DNA of 8,134 nt from Limnohabitans sp. (GCA_018883305.1 VEQI01000134.1:1-8134); one strand, 5' to 3'. Positions 1 to 7,301 are shown, numbered from the stretch's first letter. The notes: generated by a model from the sequence alone, not told the origin. Numbers and translations: made by a program.

Positions 1-1079
<1,079 letters not shown>

Positions 1080-1099
1080 GTCTCACTTAAACTGCTGCC

Positions 1100-1372
1100 A
1101 TGAGCCGCACACTGACCTGGGTTCTGCTGACCCTGCTGCTGATTCTGCAAAGTCAGCTGTGGATCGGTCGTGGCAGCCTTCCGGATGTGATGCGGCAGCA
1201 GCAGCAACTGGCACAGCAGCGCCAGGAGAATCTGCAGGCGCAACTGGCCAACCAGCGACTGTTGGCCGAGTTGCGTGATCTGCGTGAAGGTCAGGAAATG
1301 ATCGAGGAACGTGCCCGCCGCGAGGTGGGCATGGTCAAGTCCAACGAGATCTTCGTCCAACTTAGCCGGTGA
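1100..1372 (+). CDS. ftsB: Cell division protein FtsB (septum formation initiator)
   Basis: FtsB is a small bitopic inner-membrane protein that pairs with FtsL through a coiled coil and, with FtsQ, forms the FtsQLB complex that activates septal peptidoglycan synthesis. The 90-residue product fits the family length. It has a short cytoplasmic tip, one hydrophobic segment (about residues 6-20), the LWIGRGS motif just after the membrane (FtsB family pattern LWxGxGS), then a Gln/Leu-rich heptad-like coiled coil (about 28-72), and a C-terminal EERAR-REVGMVKSNEIF segment typical of the family. The ATG at 1100 places the membrane segment correctly. No good Shine-Dalgarno is seen, so translation may depend on readthrough from eno 20 bases upstream. 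It is very likely co-transcribed with eno. Confidence 0.95.
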   Translation: MSRTLTWVLLTLLLILQSQLWIGRGSLPDVMRQQQQLAQQRQENLQAQLANQRLLAELRDLREGQEMIEERARREVGMVKSNEIFVQLSR

Positions 1373-1376
1373 TGCG

Positions 1377-1802
1377 GTGAAGCTGGTTCTGTTGGGTCAG
1401 CCTGCGAACGAGGTGTCTGCACTGGCCGCGCAATTGGTGCACCCCGGTCTTCAGATCCTGAGTGTGGATGCATTGGCGCAGGCACCTGACTGGTCTACCC
1501 TGACCCCGAATGACCTGGTCTTGCTGCTGGCTCGTACACCTGCCCCATCGATTGACTGGCGGCCCATGCTGATGGCCAGTGGCCAAGCCTTTCAAGTGAT
1601 ACACCCCTCAGATCATCCGCTGCACCAGGAAGTGCTGTGGGCCCTGGGGCATCATCTGCGTCGTACCGTCGGGGACAGTCCCTGGCCTTTGCGCCGTGAA
1701 ATTCCTGCTCGCTGGCAGGGCATGTGTGAAACCTGCAGCGACCCTGAATGCGAGCACCTGTTGTTCAGGCGTCTGGTCGGCATATCGGCCTCGAACGCCT
1801 GA
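1377..1802 (+). CDS. Uncharacterised 141-residue protein with a C-terminal Cys/His cluster
   Basis: I do not recognise a family. The frame opens further upstream inside ftsB (ATG at 1311), but that part is the out-of-frame shadow of the FtsB C-terminus. The GTG at 1377, four bases after the ftsB stop, is the sensible start and gives MKLVLLGQP. No Shine-Dalgarno is visible, so translational coupling to ftsB is likely. The N-terminus resembles a beta-strand/helix/beta-strand start (LVLLG, then QILSVDAL, then DLVLLLART), as in a small Rossmann-like or response-regulator-like fold. It lacks a Walker A motif. Near the C-terminus Cys117-x2-Cys120-x4-Cys125-x-His127 could bind a metal or a cofactor. 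There is no signal peptide or membrane segment, so it is probably cytosolic. It ends 14 bases before the convergent hslO stop. That it is a real gene is supported by position and by the lack of overlap with its neighbours; its function is unknown. Confidence 0.72.
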   Translation: MKLVLLGQPANEVSALAAQLVHPGLQILSVDALAQAPDWSTLTPNDLVLLLARTPAPSIDWRPMLMASGQAFQVIHPSDHPLHQEVLWALGHHLRRTVGDSPWPLRREIPARWQGMCETCSDPECEHLLFRRLVGISASNA

Positions 1803-1811
1803 GGACGCTGA

Positions 1812-1824
1812 TGCACTCAGTGCA
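1812..1824. repeat. Short palindrome between convergent genes
   Basis: TGCACT and AGTGCA flank a single central C, a perfect 13-base palindrome that overlaps the hslO stop codon and lies 10 bases after the stop of the plus-strand gene. As a hairpin it gives only a 5-bp stem with a 3-base loop and no T tract, so it is at best a weak bidirectional terminator. Nothing else in the 14-base gap could terminate either transcript. Confidence 0.3.
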
Positions 1825-2800
1825 CGGATGATGGCCCGGGTGTGGATGGCAAGGCGGTGAACAACCCTGCTGCATCCACAGCATCGTAGCGGTACTGACG
1901 CCCGCAGAAATCGCAACCGACTTCAATCTCGTTGCGCTCGGCCAGAATGCTCTCGGCCTCTTCACGGCCCAAACCACGAATCATTTGCCCAACCCGCTCT
2001 CGGCTGCAACGGCAGGCAAAGCGTGGTCCCTGCAGCCCCACCTTGGGCTCAAAACGTTGCAAGGGCTCTTGCCAGAACAGACGCCGCAGGATGGTGTCCA
2101 CGTCCAGGGTCAACAGCTCTTGCTTTTGCAGGCTGGAAGCCAGCATGGCAATGCGCCGGTAGTCTTCGTTGCGGCCAATTTCATCTTCGTCTGCACGCGT
2201 GGCACGCGCGGACAAGTTGCCCTCTCCCTGTACTGGCAGTCGTTGGATCAACAGACCCGCCGCCACCTCACCGTTGGCGGCCAGCACCAGCGTGGTGTCG
2301 AGCTGTTCGCTTTGCAGCATGTAATGCTCCAGCACGGATTGCAGACTCTCCAGCGGCTGGCCATGGTCATCCCACAGGGGCACCACACCTTGATACGGTT
2401 GCTGCCCTGGCTGACGGTCCTGCGGATCCAGCGTGATGGCACAACGTCCACCCCGGTTGCGATTCACCATGCTGGAGAGCGAGGCGTCATCGGGCAACGC
2501 CTCCATGGGCTTGGCCGTGGCACGTAATTGCAAATCCGATTGCACCTCCACCACCGCCAGTTTGAGCGGGCCATCGCCGAAGATTTGCAGCACCAGCGCG
2601 CCGTTGAATTTGATGTTGCCCTGCATGAGCACGGCCGCAGCCGTCATCTCACCCAGCAAGTCGCGCACGGCGGGCGTGTAGGCGCCTGTCTCCGGGTGTT
2701 CGGCGCGACGGCGCAGGATTTCCTGCCAAGGCTCGGTGATGCGCACCAACATGCCGCGCACCGGCAGGCCTTCAAACAGGAATGTGTGCAACTCAGACAT
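1817..2800 (-). CDS. hslO: Hsp33 redox-regulated holdase chaperone
   Basis: Hsp33 is a cytosolic, ATP-independent chaperone. Oxidation of its zinc-bound cysteines releases zinc, unfolds the linker and lets it bind unfolding proteins during hypochlorous acid or peroxide stress. The product has 327 residues, somewhat longer than the E. coli protein. The N-terminal chaperone domain shows GEMTAAAVLMQGNIKFNGALVLQIFGDGPLKLAVVE, split here as the GEMTAA…LMQG and FGDGPLKLAVVE motifs. The C-terminal redox switch has Cys263-x-Cys265 (ACRCS) and Cys296-x2-Cys299 (CDFC), with the same 31-residue separation as E. coli Cys234 to Cys265. The ATG at 2800 is preceded by a weak GAGAG five bases upstream. The carbonic anhydrase-like gene ends 27 bases upstream on the same strand, suggesting one operon. 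Confidence 0.96.
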   Translation of the reverse strand: MSELHTFLFEGLPVRGMLVRITEPWQEILRRRAEHPETGAYTPAVRDLLGEMTAAAVLMQGNIKFNGALVLQIFGDGPLKLAVVEVQSDLQLRATAKPMEALPDDASLSSMVNRNRGGRCAITLDPQDRQPGQQPYQGVVPLWDDHGQPLESLQSVLEHYMLQSEQLDTTLVLAANGEVAAGLLIQRLPVQGEGNLSARATRADEDEIGRNEDYRRIAMLASSLQKQELLTLDVDTILRRLFWQEPLQRFEPKVGLQGPRFACRCSRERVGQMIRGLGREEAESILAERNEIEVGCDFCGRQYRYDAVDAAGLFTALPSTPGPSSVH

Positions 2801-2827
2801 CAGGACTCTCGATGATCGAACAAGGGC

Positions 2828-3361
2828 TTAACCCGCGGCATCCACGCGCTTGAGACCCGCACGAAAGCGACGAGCATTCTCTTGATATCCCTTGGCACTG
2901 CGGCGCAAGCCTTCGATTTGCTCGGGGGTGAGTTGACGCACGGCCTTGGCGGGGCTGCCAATGATCATCGAACCATCCGGAAATTCCTTGCCTTCCGTGA
3001 CCAAGGAGCCTGCGCCCACCAGGCAGTTCTTGCCAATGCGGGCCCCGTTGAGCACCACGGCCCCAATGCCGATCAGCGATTCATCGCCAATGGTGCAACC
3101 ATGCAGCATGACCTGATGACCCACGGTCACGTTCTGCCCCACAGTGAGCGGCTGCCCATGATCGCTGTGCAGCACGCTGCCATCCTGGATGTTGCTGCCA
3201 CGCCCGACACGAATGGTTTCGTTGTCGCCCCGAATCACCACATGGAACCAGATGCTGGTGTCGGCTTCCAGCACCACATTGCCCATGACTTCGGCACTCT
3301 CGGCCACCCAGGCAGAGGGATCCACCACGGGGGTGGTTTGATCAATGGCGTAGACGGCCAT
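2828..3361 (-). CDS. Gamma-class carbonic anhydrase-like hexapeptide-repeat protein (YrdA/PaaY type)
   Basis: This 177-residue protein belongs to the left-handed beta-helix hexapeptide-repeat family related to archaeal gamma carbonic anhydrase; many bacterial members have weak or unproven CO2-hydrating activity. Imperfect hexapeptide turns run from about residue 15 to 140. The three metal-ligand histidines are in place: His65 (SVLHSD), His82 and His87 (VGHQVMLHG), with RGD-N at 44-47 and a conserved NIQDGS. A C-terminal helix (about 144-170, EQIEGLRRSAKGYQENARRF) follows, as usual in YrdA-like proteins. An in-frame ATG at 3457 would add 32 residues that do not resemble the family and would cross the divergent promoter region. 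The ATG at 3361, with GAAAGG six bases upstream (3368-3373), is the better start. Likely first gene of an operon with hslO. Physiological substrate uncertain. Confidence 0.93.
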   Translation of the reverse strand: MAVYAIDQTTPVVDPSAWVAESAEVMGNVVLEADTSIWFHVVIRGDNETIRVGRGSNIQDGSVLHSDHGQPLTVGQNVTVGHQVMLHGCTIGDESLIGIGAVVLNGARIGKNCLVGAGSLVTEGKEFPDGSMIIGSPAKAVRQLTPEQIEGLRRSAKGYQENARRFRAGLKRVDAAG

Positions 3362-3426
3362 GGCGAACCTTTCAGCAAGTGAGGAGCAGACACCCCAGCA
3401 GCGCACATGCGCGGGAGGCGCGAACC

Positions 3427-3436
3427 TACAATTGTA
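3427..3436. promoter_or_regulatory. Palindromic TACAATTGTA giving a -10-like box on both strands
   Basis: In the 78-base gap between two divergent genes, a perfect 10-base palindrome contains TACAAT on the plus strand (3427-3432) and TACAAT on the minus strand (3436-3431), each one base from the sigma-70 -10 consensus. Transcription to the right would begin about 3439-3440, at the ATG of the DUF455 gene. Transcription to the left would leave a leader of about 60 bases before the carbonic anhydrase gene. No good -35 hexamer is visible for either direction; the best leftward candidate, TTGTTC at 3457-3452, is poorly spaced. The promoter call is inference from sequence only. Confidence 0.5.
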
Positions 3437-3439
3437 CGG

Positions 3440-4252
3440 ATGGAACTTCGTGAACAAGCGCTAGGGGTCTTGTGTCTGGCTGACCCGGCCCACAAGGTGG
3501 CGGCGATGCAGGCCTTGTGGGCTGAGCACGCAAGCATGGCGCTGGACATGCATCGCACTTTCACGCCGGTGGCAAACAGCTTGCCCGGTCGTCCTGCGCA
3601 TCCGCGTCTGGTTCCTCCCAAGGAAGTCCCACAGCGTTCCCCACACACGCTCATCGGTCGCGCGGCCTTGGTGCATGCGGTCTGCCATATCGAATTCAAT
3701 GCCATCAACCTGGCCCTGGATGCCGTCTGGCGCTTCCAGGACATGCCCACCAAGTTCTACACGGACTGGCTACGCGTGGCCTTTGAGGAGTCCTGTCACT
3801 TTGACATGCTGCATCGGCATCTGCAAACCTTGCACCACGCTTATGGCGACTTTGAAGCCCACGATGGGCTGTGGCTCATGTGTGAAAAAACGGCGCACGA
3901 CATCACCGCCCGCATGGCGCTGGTGCCGCGCACTCTGGAAGCCCGGGGGCTGGATGCCACGCCGCTGATCCAGTCGCGTTTGCGCCAGGTGGGCACACCC
4001 GATGCCTTGCAGTTCGTGGACTGTCTGGACGTGATCCTGCGAGAGGAGATCGGCCATGTGGAGATCGGCAATCGATGGTATCGGTGGCTGTGCGATCAAC
4101 AGTCGCTGGACCCGGTGCCGCTTTACAAGCAATTGGTGCGACAGTACGCGGCACCACGTCTGCGCCCCCCCTTCAATCACGAAGCGCGTGCAGCCGCGGG
4201 GTTCAGCGCCGACGAGATGGCCTATCTCACCTCGGATGGCGTGTCAGCCTGA
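3440..4252 (+). CDS. DUF455 family ferritin-like protein, putative diiron protein
   Basis: The 270-residue product matches the DUF455 family, ferritin-like helical-bundle proteins distantly related to the diiron tRNA hydroxylase MiaE; no reaction is firmly established for the family. Candidate iron ligands occur in the expected order on four helices: Glu85 (CHIEFNAI), Glu117-x2-His120 (FEESCH), Glu149 (CEKTAHD), and Glu203-x2-His206 (REEIGHVEIGNRW). The N-terminal part (about 1-75) is a family-typical leader with an RPAHPRLVPP stretch. The chosen ATG at 3440 gives the sequence MELREQAL; an in-frame ATG at 3407 would add 11 residues but lies upstream of the likely -10 box. There is no Shine-Dalgarno, so the mRNA may be leaderless. 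It is divergent from the carbonic anhydrase gene and convergent with xerD. Family assignment is good; role unknown. Confidence 0.9.
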   Translation: MELREQALGVLCLADPAHKVAAMQALWAEHASMALDMHRTFTPVANSLPGRPAHPRLVPPKEVPQRSPHTLIGRAALVHAVCHIEFNAINLALDAVWRFQDMPTKFYTDWLRVAFEESCHFDMLHRHLQTLHHAYGDFEAHDGLWLMCEKTAHDITARMALVPRTLEARGLDATPLIQSRLRQVGTPDALQFVDCLDVILREEIGHVEIGNRWYRWLCDQQSLDPVPLYKQLVRQYAAPRLRPPFNHEARAAAGFSADEMAYLTSDGVSA

Positions 4253-4294
4253 AACCGCAACCATCTGCGCATCATGGCTGCATCAACCGCACCA

Positions 4295-5212
4295 TCAACC
4301 TCTGGGATGATGCTGTGCATGCAACGCTTGCAAACGCTCACGCGCCACGTGGGTGTAGATGGTGGTGGTGGAGATGTCGGCGTGGCCCAACAGCAACTGC
4401 ACCGCTCTCAAGTCCGCACCGTGGTTGAGCAGGTGCGTGGCAAAGGCGTGTCGCAGGGTATGCGGTGACAAGGCCACCTGAATGTCTGCCCGCTTGGCGT
4501 ACTTGCGCACCAGGCTCCAGAACATGATGCGCGTCATCGCGCTGCCTGCGTGCGCGCCACGTTGCGTCACGAACACGGCATCATGCTGCTGCCCCGCCAG
4601 CAGCACCGTGCGCGCTTGCGTCAAGTAGCGCTGCAACCATTCGCCCGCCTCCTGACCGAAGGGCACCAGGCGTTCCTTGCTGCCTTTGCCCATGACGCGC
4701 AGTACGCCGTCTTGCAGGCTGATTTGAAACAGTTGCAAGCCCACCAATTCACTCACGCGCAGGCCACTGGCGTACATCAACTCCAGCATGGTGCGGTCTC
4801 GCAAACCCAGCGGCGTTTCCACATCGGGGGCAGCCAGCAAGGCCGTCACCTGATCTTCCGTCAAGGTGTGTGGCACACGCAGCGGCTGCTTGGCGGACAG
4901 CAGCTTCAGCGTCGGGTCCACTTGAATGAGGTGCTCTCTCAGGGCCCAACGGTAAAAGCGCCGGAACACGGTCAGGCGCCGATTGGCCGTGGTGGCACGA
5001 GTGGCTTGATGTCGCTCGGCAAAGTAGCCTTGCAAGTGGGACTCGGAGAGCTGCAACAGCTCCATACCCTGCGGTTCCAACCAGGTCTGCAAACCGTTCA
5101 GGTCGCGTCGGTAAGCGGCCAGTGAGTTGGCAGACAACCCGTCTTCCAGCCACAGCGCATCGATGAATCGGTCGATGTCATCCTGTGGCTTGACGCCGGA
5201 TGGAACCCCCAT
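4295..5212 (-). CDS. xerD: Site-specific tyrosine recombinase XerD
   Basis: XerD acts with XerC at dif sites, under FtsK control, to resolve chromosome dimers before division. The protein has an N-terminal SAM-like core-binding domain (about residues 10-95) and a C-terminal catalytic domain. Numbering from the GTG at 5218, the catalytic set is complete: Arg154 (SGLRVSEL), Lys181 (GKGSKERLVP), His253 and Arg256 (HTLRHAFATH), His279 (LLGHADIS) and nucleophile Tyr288 (IYTHV). The C-terminus LQALHAQHHPRG matches XerD rather than XerC. Two starts are possible, ATG at 5212 (305 residues) or GTG at 5218 (307). The GAAGGG ribosome binding site at 5223-5228 lies 10 or 4 bases upstream, respectively; the ATG is preferred. 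This site overlaps the stop of the preceding receptor gene, so translation of the two is probably coupled. No sign of mobile-element context. Confidence 0.96.
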   Translation of the reverse strand: MGVPSGVKPQDDIDRFIDALWLEDGLSANSLAAYRRDLNGLQTWLEPQGMELLQLSESHLQGYFAERHQATRATTANRRLTVFRRFYRWALREHLIQVDPTLKLLSAKQPLRVPHTLTEDQVTALLAAPDVETPLGLRDRTMLELMYASGLRVSELVGLQLFQISLQDGVLRVMGKGSKERLVPFGQEAGEWLQRYLTQARTVLLAGQQHDAVFVTQRGAHAGSAMTRIMFWSLVRKYAKRADIQVALSPHTLRHAFATHLLNHGADLRAVQLLLGHADISTTTIYTHVARERLQALHAQHHPRG

Positions 5213-5222
5213 GGGCACCGAG

Positions 5223-5228
5223 CCCTTC
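5223..5228 (-). promoter_or_regulatory. Ribosome binding site of xerD inside the end of the upstream gene
   Basis: On the minus strand GAAGGG occurs here, overlapping two bases of the TGA (5229-5227) that ends the Bug receptor gene. It sits 10 bases before ATG 5212 and 4 bases before GTG 5218, which is why the ATG is the preferred start. Confidence 0.55.
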
Positions 5229-6231
5229 AGTCCAACCGCAGCTTCTGCGTGTCCACGACCTTCTTGTAGACCTCGAATTCGGCCTTGATCTGGGTCGCAA
5301 ACTGCTCGGGCGTGTTGGCCACGATCAGTGAGCCCGTATCCTCAATGCGCTTGCGAACGGCGGGATCCTCCAGTGCCTTGCGCACGCCAGCATTGATTTT
5401 GTCCACCACCTCACGCGGCAGTCCCTTGGGCCCATAAATGCCGTAGTACGCCATGCGGTTAACCGGCTCCAGCCCCACCTCTTTGAAGGTGGGAACCTGC
5501 GGCAGGACCGCCAGTCGTTGCGGTGCGGCCACCACGATGGGTACCAGACGGTGGTCCTTGATGAAGGGCAGCGCCGAGGGGAGGTTGTCAAAAATCATCG
5601 GCACTTGGCCGGCCACGGTGTCATTGAGGGCCGGTCCCGCGCCGCGATACGGAATGTGGGTGATGAACACCCCCGAAAGGCTTTTGAACAGCTCGGTCTG
5701 TAAGTGACCAATCCCCCCCGTGCCCGAGGAAGAGTAGGAGTAACGACCCGGTGCGCGCTTGACCACGTCCATGAAGCTCTTGTAGTCATTGGCAGGGAAC
5801 GATGGGTGCACGGCCAGAATGTTGGGCGTGGCGGCCACGTTGATGATGGGGGTGAAGTCCGTCAACGGGTTGTACGGAATCTTGGGATTGATGGCCGGGT
5901 TGGCGGCCGTGGTGGAGACCGTGGCCATGCCCAGTGAATAACCATCCGGCTGCGCGCGCGCGGTTTCTTGCGCGCCAATCACGCCACCGCCACCGGCCTT
6001 GTTTTCGATCACCACCACCTGGCCCAGGGCCTTGCTCAGCGGATCGGCCAACACGCGCGCGATGATGTCCGTGGTGCCACCCGGCGCGAACGGCACTTGC
6101 AACTTGATCGGCTTGCTGGGATAGGCTTGCGCCAGCGCCACCGGCGCAGCAGCACAAGTCAATGAAGCCAACAGCGCCAGCACACTGCGGCGCCCATTCA
6201 AAAAACGATGGATGGTGTGTGGGTATGTCAT
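5227..6231 (-). CDS. Bug-family (TctC-like) periplasmic solute-binding protein
   Basis: These receptors bind small carboxylates or related compounds in the periplasm and deliver them to tripartite tricarboxylate transporters (TctA/TctB). The 334-residue protein has a signal peptide: Arg14-Arg15, a hydrophobic core (about 16-30) and likely cleavage after ALAQA at residue 36, before YPSKPIK. The mature part shows family motifs PFAPGGTTDIIAR (48-60), ENKAGGGGVIG (76-86), PDGY (95-98), the SSSGTGGIGH loop (167-176), HIPYRGAGPALND (192-204) and a C-terminal YGPKGLP. The ATG at 6231 is chosen over an in-frame start at 6276 because a strong GGAGGA lies three bases before it and the signal peptide then begins normally. 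No tctA or tctB is nearby, so this is an orphan receptor. The ligand cannot be read from sequence. xerD follows directly. Confidence 0.95.
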   Translation of the reverse strand: MTYPHTIHRFLNGRRSVLALLASLTCAAAPVALAQAYPSKPIKLQVPFAPGGTTDIIARVLADPLSKALGQVVVIENKAGGGGVIGAQETARAQPDGYSLGMATVSTTAANPAINPKIPYNPLTDFTPIINVAATPNILAVHPSFPANDYKSFMDVVKRAPGRYSYSSSGTGGIGHLQTELFKSLSGVFITHIPYRGAGPALNDTVAGQVPMIFDNLPSALPFIKDHRLVPIVVAAPQRLAVLPQVPTFKEVGLEPVNRMAYYGIYGPKGLPREVVDKINAGVRKALEDPAVRKRIEDTGSLIVANTPEQFATQIKAEFEVYKKVVDTQKLRLD

Positions 6232-6234
6232 GAA

Positions 6235-6240
6235 TCCTCC
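6235..6240 (-). promoter_or_regulatory. Strong ribosome binding site that fixes the receptor start
   Basis: On the minus strand GGGAGGATTC precedes ATG 6231. The GGAGGA core (6240-6235) is close to the start but is the best Shine-Dalgarno match in the window, and it excludes the longer in-frame start at 6276. Confidence 0.75.
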
Positions 6241-6259
6241 CTCAGTAACAGCGACCAGC

Positions 6260-6289
6260 GCGACACGGAAAGGCACCGCGCCGTGTCGC
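6260..6289. promoter_or_regulatory. 9-bp inverted repeat in the divergent intergenic region
   Basis: GCGACACGG at 6260-6268 and its exact complement CCGTGTCGC at 6281-6289 flank a 12-base spacer, in the 110-base gap between the divergent Bug receptor and AEC transporter genes. On the minus strand, TAGAAT at 6297-6292 could be a -10 box for the receptor; its transcript would then start inside the right arm, a typical position for a repressor site. There is no clear -35. Alternatives are an RNA hairpin in the receptor leader, or chance in GC-rich DNA. The repeat is seen directly; its function is inference. Confidence 0.4.
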
Positions 6290-6341
6290 CCATTCTACGC
6301 AGCCCCCTCCCCGTTGGAGATGACCCATCGCAACTGGCAGT

Positions 6342-7256
6342 ATGCTTGGAACCGTGTATTACGCTCAACTCCTGTTCCCCGATTTCTCGCTCATTCTGTG
6401 CGGCTACCTGGTGTGCCGCTTCACCGGCCTGAATCGGCCGGTATGGCAACAGGTGGACGCGCTGGTGTATTTTTTCCTGTTCCCCGTGCTGCTGTTCCAC
6501 TCGCTGGTGCGTGCGCCGCTTTCACTGAGCAGCGCCTCCAGCATGATGGGCGCAGGTCTGAGCCTGGGCCTGAGTGGCATCCTCTTGTCCTATGCCCTGC
6601 CCCATCTACCCTGGCTGCGTCAGTACATTGACGCGCGCCAGCATGCCGGCGCTGCCCAGGTGGGGTTTCGATTCAACTCCTTCATCGCGCTGGCCATGGT
6701 GGACCGGCTCGGTGGTGCGCCGGGTCTGTTGCAAATGGCTGTCTTGATCGGGGTCTGCGTCCCCATGTTCAACTTTGCAGCCGTCTGGCCCATGGCCCGC
6801 CACAGCCAACGCAGTTTTGTGCGTGAGTTGCTGAAAAATCCCTTGGTGATTGCCACGATGTCGGGCTTGGCCGCCAATCTTTGCGGTTTGTCCATCCCGC
6901 CCTGGCTGGAGCCCACAGTCACGCGCATTGGCGGCTCGTCGATTGCCCTGGGCCTGATGGCTGCAGGGGCTGGCTTGCAACTGCGCCAGTTGGGACAAGA
7001 CCGCGTGCTGAGCGCGGGGCTTCTGGGTGTGCGGCATTTGGTCAGCCCCTTGGTGGCCTGGACCATGGCGCGCCTGTTCGGGCTTGATCCGGTGCAAACC
7101 CAGGTGCTGCTCATTTTTTCGGCCATGCCCACTGCGGCCAGTTGCTATGTGCTGGCCTCGCGCATGGGCTATGACGGAGGATATGTGGCGGGCTTGGTGA
7201 CGCTGTCCACGCTGCTGGGCACGCTCAGTTTGCCCTACGCCCTGAGCCTGATCTGA
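6342..7256 (+). CDS. AEC (auxin efflux carrier) family membrane transporter
   Basis: AEC proteins are inner-membrane secondary transporters of the BART superfamily; characterised bacterial members move malate, malonate or similar carboxylates. The 304-residue product is highly hydrophobic with about 8-10 predicted membrane segments, roughly at residues 10-27, 39-57, 66-88, 128-149, 167-187, 197-213, 224-246, 252-272 and 281-303. Family features include the N-terminal GYLVCRFTGL followed by FFLFPVLLFHSLV, RFNSFIAL (110-117), the KNPLVIATMSGL segment (165-176), the GGSSIALGLMAAGAGL segment (197-212) and MPTAASCYVLA (262-272). The ATG at 6342 has no convincing Shine-Dalgarno; an in-frame GTG at 6354 is an alternative. 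Divergent from the Bug receptor and convergent with murB. Substrate unknown. Confidence 0.92.
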   Translation: MLGTVYYAQLLFPDFSLILCGYLVCRFTGLNRPVWQQVDALVYFFLFPVLLFHSLVRAPLSLSSASSMMGAGLSLGLSGILLSYALPHLPWLRQYIDARQHAGAAQVGFRFNSFIALAMVDRLGGAPGLLQMAVLIGVCVPMFNFAAVWPMARHSQRSFVRELLKNPLVIATMSGLAANLCGLSIPPWLEPTVTRIGGSSIALGLMAAGAGLQLRQLGQDRVLSAGLLGVRHLVSPLVAWTMARLFGLDPVQTQVLLIFSAMPTAASCYVLASRMGYDGGYVAGLVTLSTLLGTLSLPYALSLI

Positions 7257-7301
7257 GCGAAACCCACCAGGACAAGTGGCGCGGCGCGCGCGATCAGATC
7301 A
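7249..7301. terminator. Possible weak bidirectional terminator between convergent genes
   Basis: TGATCTGA at 7249-7256 is the exact complement of TCAGATCA at 7294-7301, and after one mismatch two more pairs follow. Both arms contain the stop codons of the two convergent genes, each ending ATC-TGA. The loop is 31-35 bases, very GC-rich (GGCGCGGCGCGCGCG) and may fold on itself. There is no T tract. It may only reflect two genes ending in the same codons, so the terminator call is weak. Confidence 0.25.

Noticed and set aside
1197..1215. CAG/CAA-rich run in ftsB as a microsatellite
   Set aside because: The mixed Gln codons encode the expected Gln-rich start of the FtsB coiled coil and are not a perfect tandem repeat.
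1985..2527. 180-residue open frame on the plus strand opposite hslO
   Set aside because: It lies wholly antisense to a well-supported hslO with intact motifs. The product is His/Gln-rich with no recognisable domain, as expected for the reverse of a GC-rich gene.
2882..3382. 166-residue open frame opposite the carbonic anhydrase-like gene
   Set aside because: Low-complexity His/Gly-rich translation with no family match, fully antisense to a real gene.
3362..3457. N-terminal extension of the carbonic anhydrase-like protein to the ATG at 3457
   Set aside because: The added 32 residues do not look like the family, overlap the start of the divergent DUF455 gene, and would skip the well-placed GAAAGG before ATG 3361.
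4281..4300. Direct repeat CATCAACC (4281-4288 and 4293-4300) at the xerD 3' end
   Set aside because: Two 8-base copies in a short gap are easily chance. No hairpin, no third copy and no link to an att or dif-like site.
4550..5125. 191-residue open frame on the plus strand opposite xerD
   Set aside because: It is antisense to xerD, which has all six catalytic residues. The Gln/His/Arg-rich composition is typical of a shadow frame.
4295..5212. Tyrosine recombinase as an integrase of a mobile element
   Set aside because: Sequence and C-terminus fit XerD. It is flanked by housekeeping genes, with no tRNA, attachment repeats, excisionase or cargo genes.
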